Assembly: GCF_038396635.1 (NCBI RefSeq)
Contig: NZ_CP121687.1
Location: forward strand, 2,046,001-2,110,000
Direction: 5' to 3'
DNA: 64,000 bases
Source of the DNA: Defluviitalea saccharophila
GTDB lineage: Bacteria; Bacillota; Clostridia; Lachnospirales; Defluviitaleaceae
This document shows positions 62,898 through 64,000 of the stretch, piece after piece. How positions within the stretch are numbered: position 1 is the first letter of the stretch; every line of letters begins with the position of its first letter. The position numbers and the translations under genes are program-made. The notes under the pieces were generated by a model that was not told the DNA's origin, searched no databases, and saw nothing but the letters and a program-made list of their open reading frames with translations.

Positions 62898-62929
62898 AAA
62901 AAAAGTAGGGAGGCTGCATCCCTACTTTT
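62898..62929 (-). terminator. Terminator of ymaF
   Basis: On the minus strand AAAAGTAGGGA pairs with TCCCTACTTTT, followed by a T run. It belongs to the GTAGGG group. Confidence 0.88.
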
Positions 62930-62935
62930 ATAGAC

Positions 62936-63292
62936 TTAGTCCCCTATTGGATTTTCGATTAAAGTAGCAAAGATAAAATCATGAGTATGGCCGGCATTTA
63001 GAGTGGTGGTAGCATTAACGTAGTGGATATGTCTTCCGTCTCCTACACAGATAGCAGGTCCAGTTTCAGCAGCCACTTCATGGTAGTGTTTTTCATAGAA
63101 GTCGGTATTGGTGTATAAAGCATGTTTGTGTCCGCCGCAAGGCAAAGGAATGACTTCGCTGGTTACACCGGCAAAACGGTGGGTATGAGGCTCCACGCCT
63201 TCTGCAACCATTACGCTGCCAACAAATTCATGAACGTGGGTCTGAGCATTTGGCCTTGGTTTGGGTCTGGCTTGGTTTTGGTATTCGTTCAT
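62936..63292 (-). CDS. ymaF: YmaF family histidine-rich protein
   Basis: The 118-residue protein is rich in histidine (TQTHVHEFVGS-type motifs: HVHEFVG, EPHTHRFAG, GGHKHALYT, EKHYHEV, DGRHIHYVN, AGHTHDFIF), the pattern of the YmaF family. Repeated His-x-His pairs could bind metal. The function is unknown. GAGGAGGTG lies before the ATG and directly against a long hairpin (63304-63353). Confidence 0.88.
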   Translation of the reverse strand: MNEYQNQARPKPRPNAQTHVHEFVGSVMVAEGVEPHTHRFAGVTSEVIPLPCGGHKHALYTNTDFYEKHYHEVAAETGPAICVGDGRHIHYVNATTTLNAGHTHDFIFATLIENPIGD

Positions 63293-63303
63293 CTTTTCAC
63301 CTC

Positions 63304-63353
63304 CTCATATATTACTATAGACTTGTATCTTGTCTACACTAGTAATATATGAG
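63304..63353 (-). promoter_or_regulatory. Long inverted repeat in the ymaF control region
   Basis: CTCATATATTACTA (63304-63317) and TAGTAATATATGAG (63340-63353) are exact inverted copies, extended inward by TAGAC/GTCTA. On the minus strand the arm ends at the ymaF ribosome binding site. Each arm contains CATATATTA, which fits the sigma-K -10 pattern CATANNNTA, and for the upstream copy an AC pair lies 17 bases before it. It is either a sporulation promoter, a leader hairpin, or both. Confidence 0.5.
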
Positions 63354-63398
63354 AGGCTTGGATTATTTGTGACAAAATCCGACAAAAAATTTAATATC

Positions 63399-63584
63399 CT
63401 ACCGAAGAAAGGGAAGTACCTTAGACTTCACCGGCTCAGGCACTTCTTTTAGTTTTAAAGAATCTATTCTATTGATAATAGAAGGATTTAAGTTCACCTT
63501 GTCTGCCAGTTCTTTCACTGTATAGCATTTATTTTTTCTAAGTTCTTTAATTGTCTTATTTCTGTTTCTGAATTCAAAAAACAT
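63399..63584 (-). CDS. Small helix-turn-helix protein
   Basis: A 61-residue protein with a lone HTH: TIKELRKNKCYTVKELADKVNLNPSIINRIDSLKLKEVPEPVKSKVLPFLR. The length is that of a mini-XRE regulator without an effector domain. AGGAGTG precedes the ATG. It lies alone between ymaF and the queT riboswitch. The target is unknown. Confidence 0.75.
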   Translation of the reverse strand: MFFEFRNRNKTIKELRKNKCYTVKELADKVNLNPSIINRIDSLKLKEVPEPVKSKVLPFLR

Positions 63585-63695
63585 ATCTATACACTCCTAT
63601 TTTGTATTTACATAAAGATTCGATAAAGAGGGTCAAAAGTCCTTTAAAGAAAAATGGCTTTTCTTTATACTTTAAATATGTTATAGTACTACCTG

Positions 63696-63738
63696 AAGTC
63701 AGTTCGCGAAATCCTGACTATAAACAAAACTAAGGAGG
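63696..63738 (+). promoter_or_regulatory. preQ1-I riboswitch
   Basis: A stem AGTCAG (63697-63702) / CTGACT (63714-63719) with the loop TTCGCGAAATC is followed by an A-rich tail ATAAACAAAACTAAGG that overlaps the ribosome binding site AAGGAGG. This is the class I preQ1 aptamer layout, in which the tail folds back into the loop when preQ1 binds. It precedes a QueT gene, so it would lower uptake of queuosine precursor by hiding the ribosome binding site. Confidence 0.88.
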
Positions 63739-63746
63739 AATAAAAA

Positions 63747-64000
63747 ATGAATAAGAGGATTTTGTTTTTGGTGCAGTCAGCACTGATTGCTGCAATTTAT
63801 GTGGTGTTAACCCTTCCCTTTGCAGTAATTAGCACAGACTATTTACAGGTGCGTATTTCAGAAGCCTTGACTGTACTGCCGTTCTTTACCCCTACGGCAA
63901 TTCCGGGGTTATTTATTGGGTGTTTAATATCCAATATCTTTATTAGTAAATTTGGTATGGTGGACATTGTTTTCGGAAGCCTGGCTACTTTAATAGCGGC
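63747..64000 (+). CDS. queT: Queuosine precursor transporter QueT (5' part)
   Basis: The first 84 residues are in the window (MNKRILFLVQSALIAAIYVVLTLPFAVISTDYLQVRISEALTVLPFFTPTAIPGLFIGCLISNIF); the rest lies beyond the edge. This start, with the LQVRISEALTVLPF segment, is typical of QueT, the membrane substrate-binding component of an ECF-type importer for queuosine precursors. The upstream preQ1 riboswitch supports the assignment independently. AAGGAGG lies eight bases before the ATG. Confidence 0.93.
   Translation, partial: MNKRILFLVQSALIAAIYVVLTLPFAVISTDYLQVRISEALTVLPFFTPTAIPGLFIGCLISNIFISKFGMVDIVFGSLATLIA

Overview
The window is chromosomal DNA from a low-GC, spore-forming, anaerobic Gram-positive bacterium, most likely class Clostridia (perhaps Lachnospirales or Defluviitaleaceae; the family is a guess). 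Evidence: strong AGGAGG-type ribosome binding sites, many TTG and GTG starts, a ferredoxin-linked 2-oxoacid oxidoreductase, sporulation-type genes (yyaC, a PdaA-type deacetylase, a coat-like ferritin-fold protein, ymaF), a WalRKHI locus, and surface proteins built from SLH, stalk and Ig-like domains. I see no rRNA, tRNA, CRISPR array, transposase or phage module.

Layout. 1-2.6 kb: end of an acetyl-CoA carboxylase operon (accC', accD, accA). 2.7-13.3 kb: single-gene units, namely a secreted VWA protein, mtnN, a membrane protein, a two-gene 2-oxoacid:ferredoxin oxidoreductase, a PdaA-like deacetylase, pgi and niaR. 13.4-26.8 kb: glutamate 2,3-aminomutase, yyaC, a pseudo-JAMM/LysM membrane protein, pepF, then an AT-rich intergenic region with phased DnaA boxes in front of an unknown SAM-like protein, an M1 peptidase lipoprotein, a flavodoxin-SCP2 fusion, a CAP/SH3 protein, a ferritin-like protein, a formate/nitrite channel, a HIT protein and a ROK regulator. 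26.8-38.5 kb: asnB, malic enzyme, a MurG-type transferase, a candidate structured RNA, the galactose operon (lacI-type regulator, galK, galE, galT), a cyclophilin lipoprotein and an MFS transporter. 38.5-40.6 kb: thioredoxin, a heptad-repeat coiled coil and the DUF1659-DUF2922-YvrJ cassette. 40.6-53.4 kb: a surface-layer island with four stalk-domain proteins (one fused to a TolC-like coiled coil), a 1049-residue Ig-like S-layer protein, a small sigma-70 factor, a ComK-like protein and an SLH protein. 53.5-62.4 kb: LysM-G5-M23 hydrolase, walR, walK, a secreted protein, walH, walI, murA and a C-terminally truncated rlmH. 62.4-64 kb: a Gly/Tyr-rich protein, ymaF, a mini-HTH protein and a preQ1 riboswitch in front of queT (cut by the window end).

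How it fits together. Most of the right half concerns the cell envelope. Sites matching the WalR consensus (TGTWAH-N5-TGTWAH) lie in front of the M23 hydrolase, the 174-aa protein inside the wal locus and the major stalk protein, and a near match precedes the divergent stalk gene, which suggests that WalRK controls both wall hydrolysis and surface-layer genes here. The sigma factor/ComK-like pair lies between two surface-layer genes and is the best candidate for an undescribed regulatory module. The DnaA-box array at 18.73-18.87 kb is the most striking non-coding signal.
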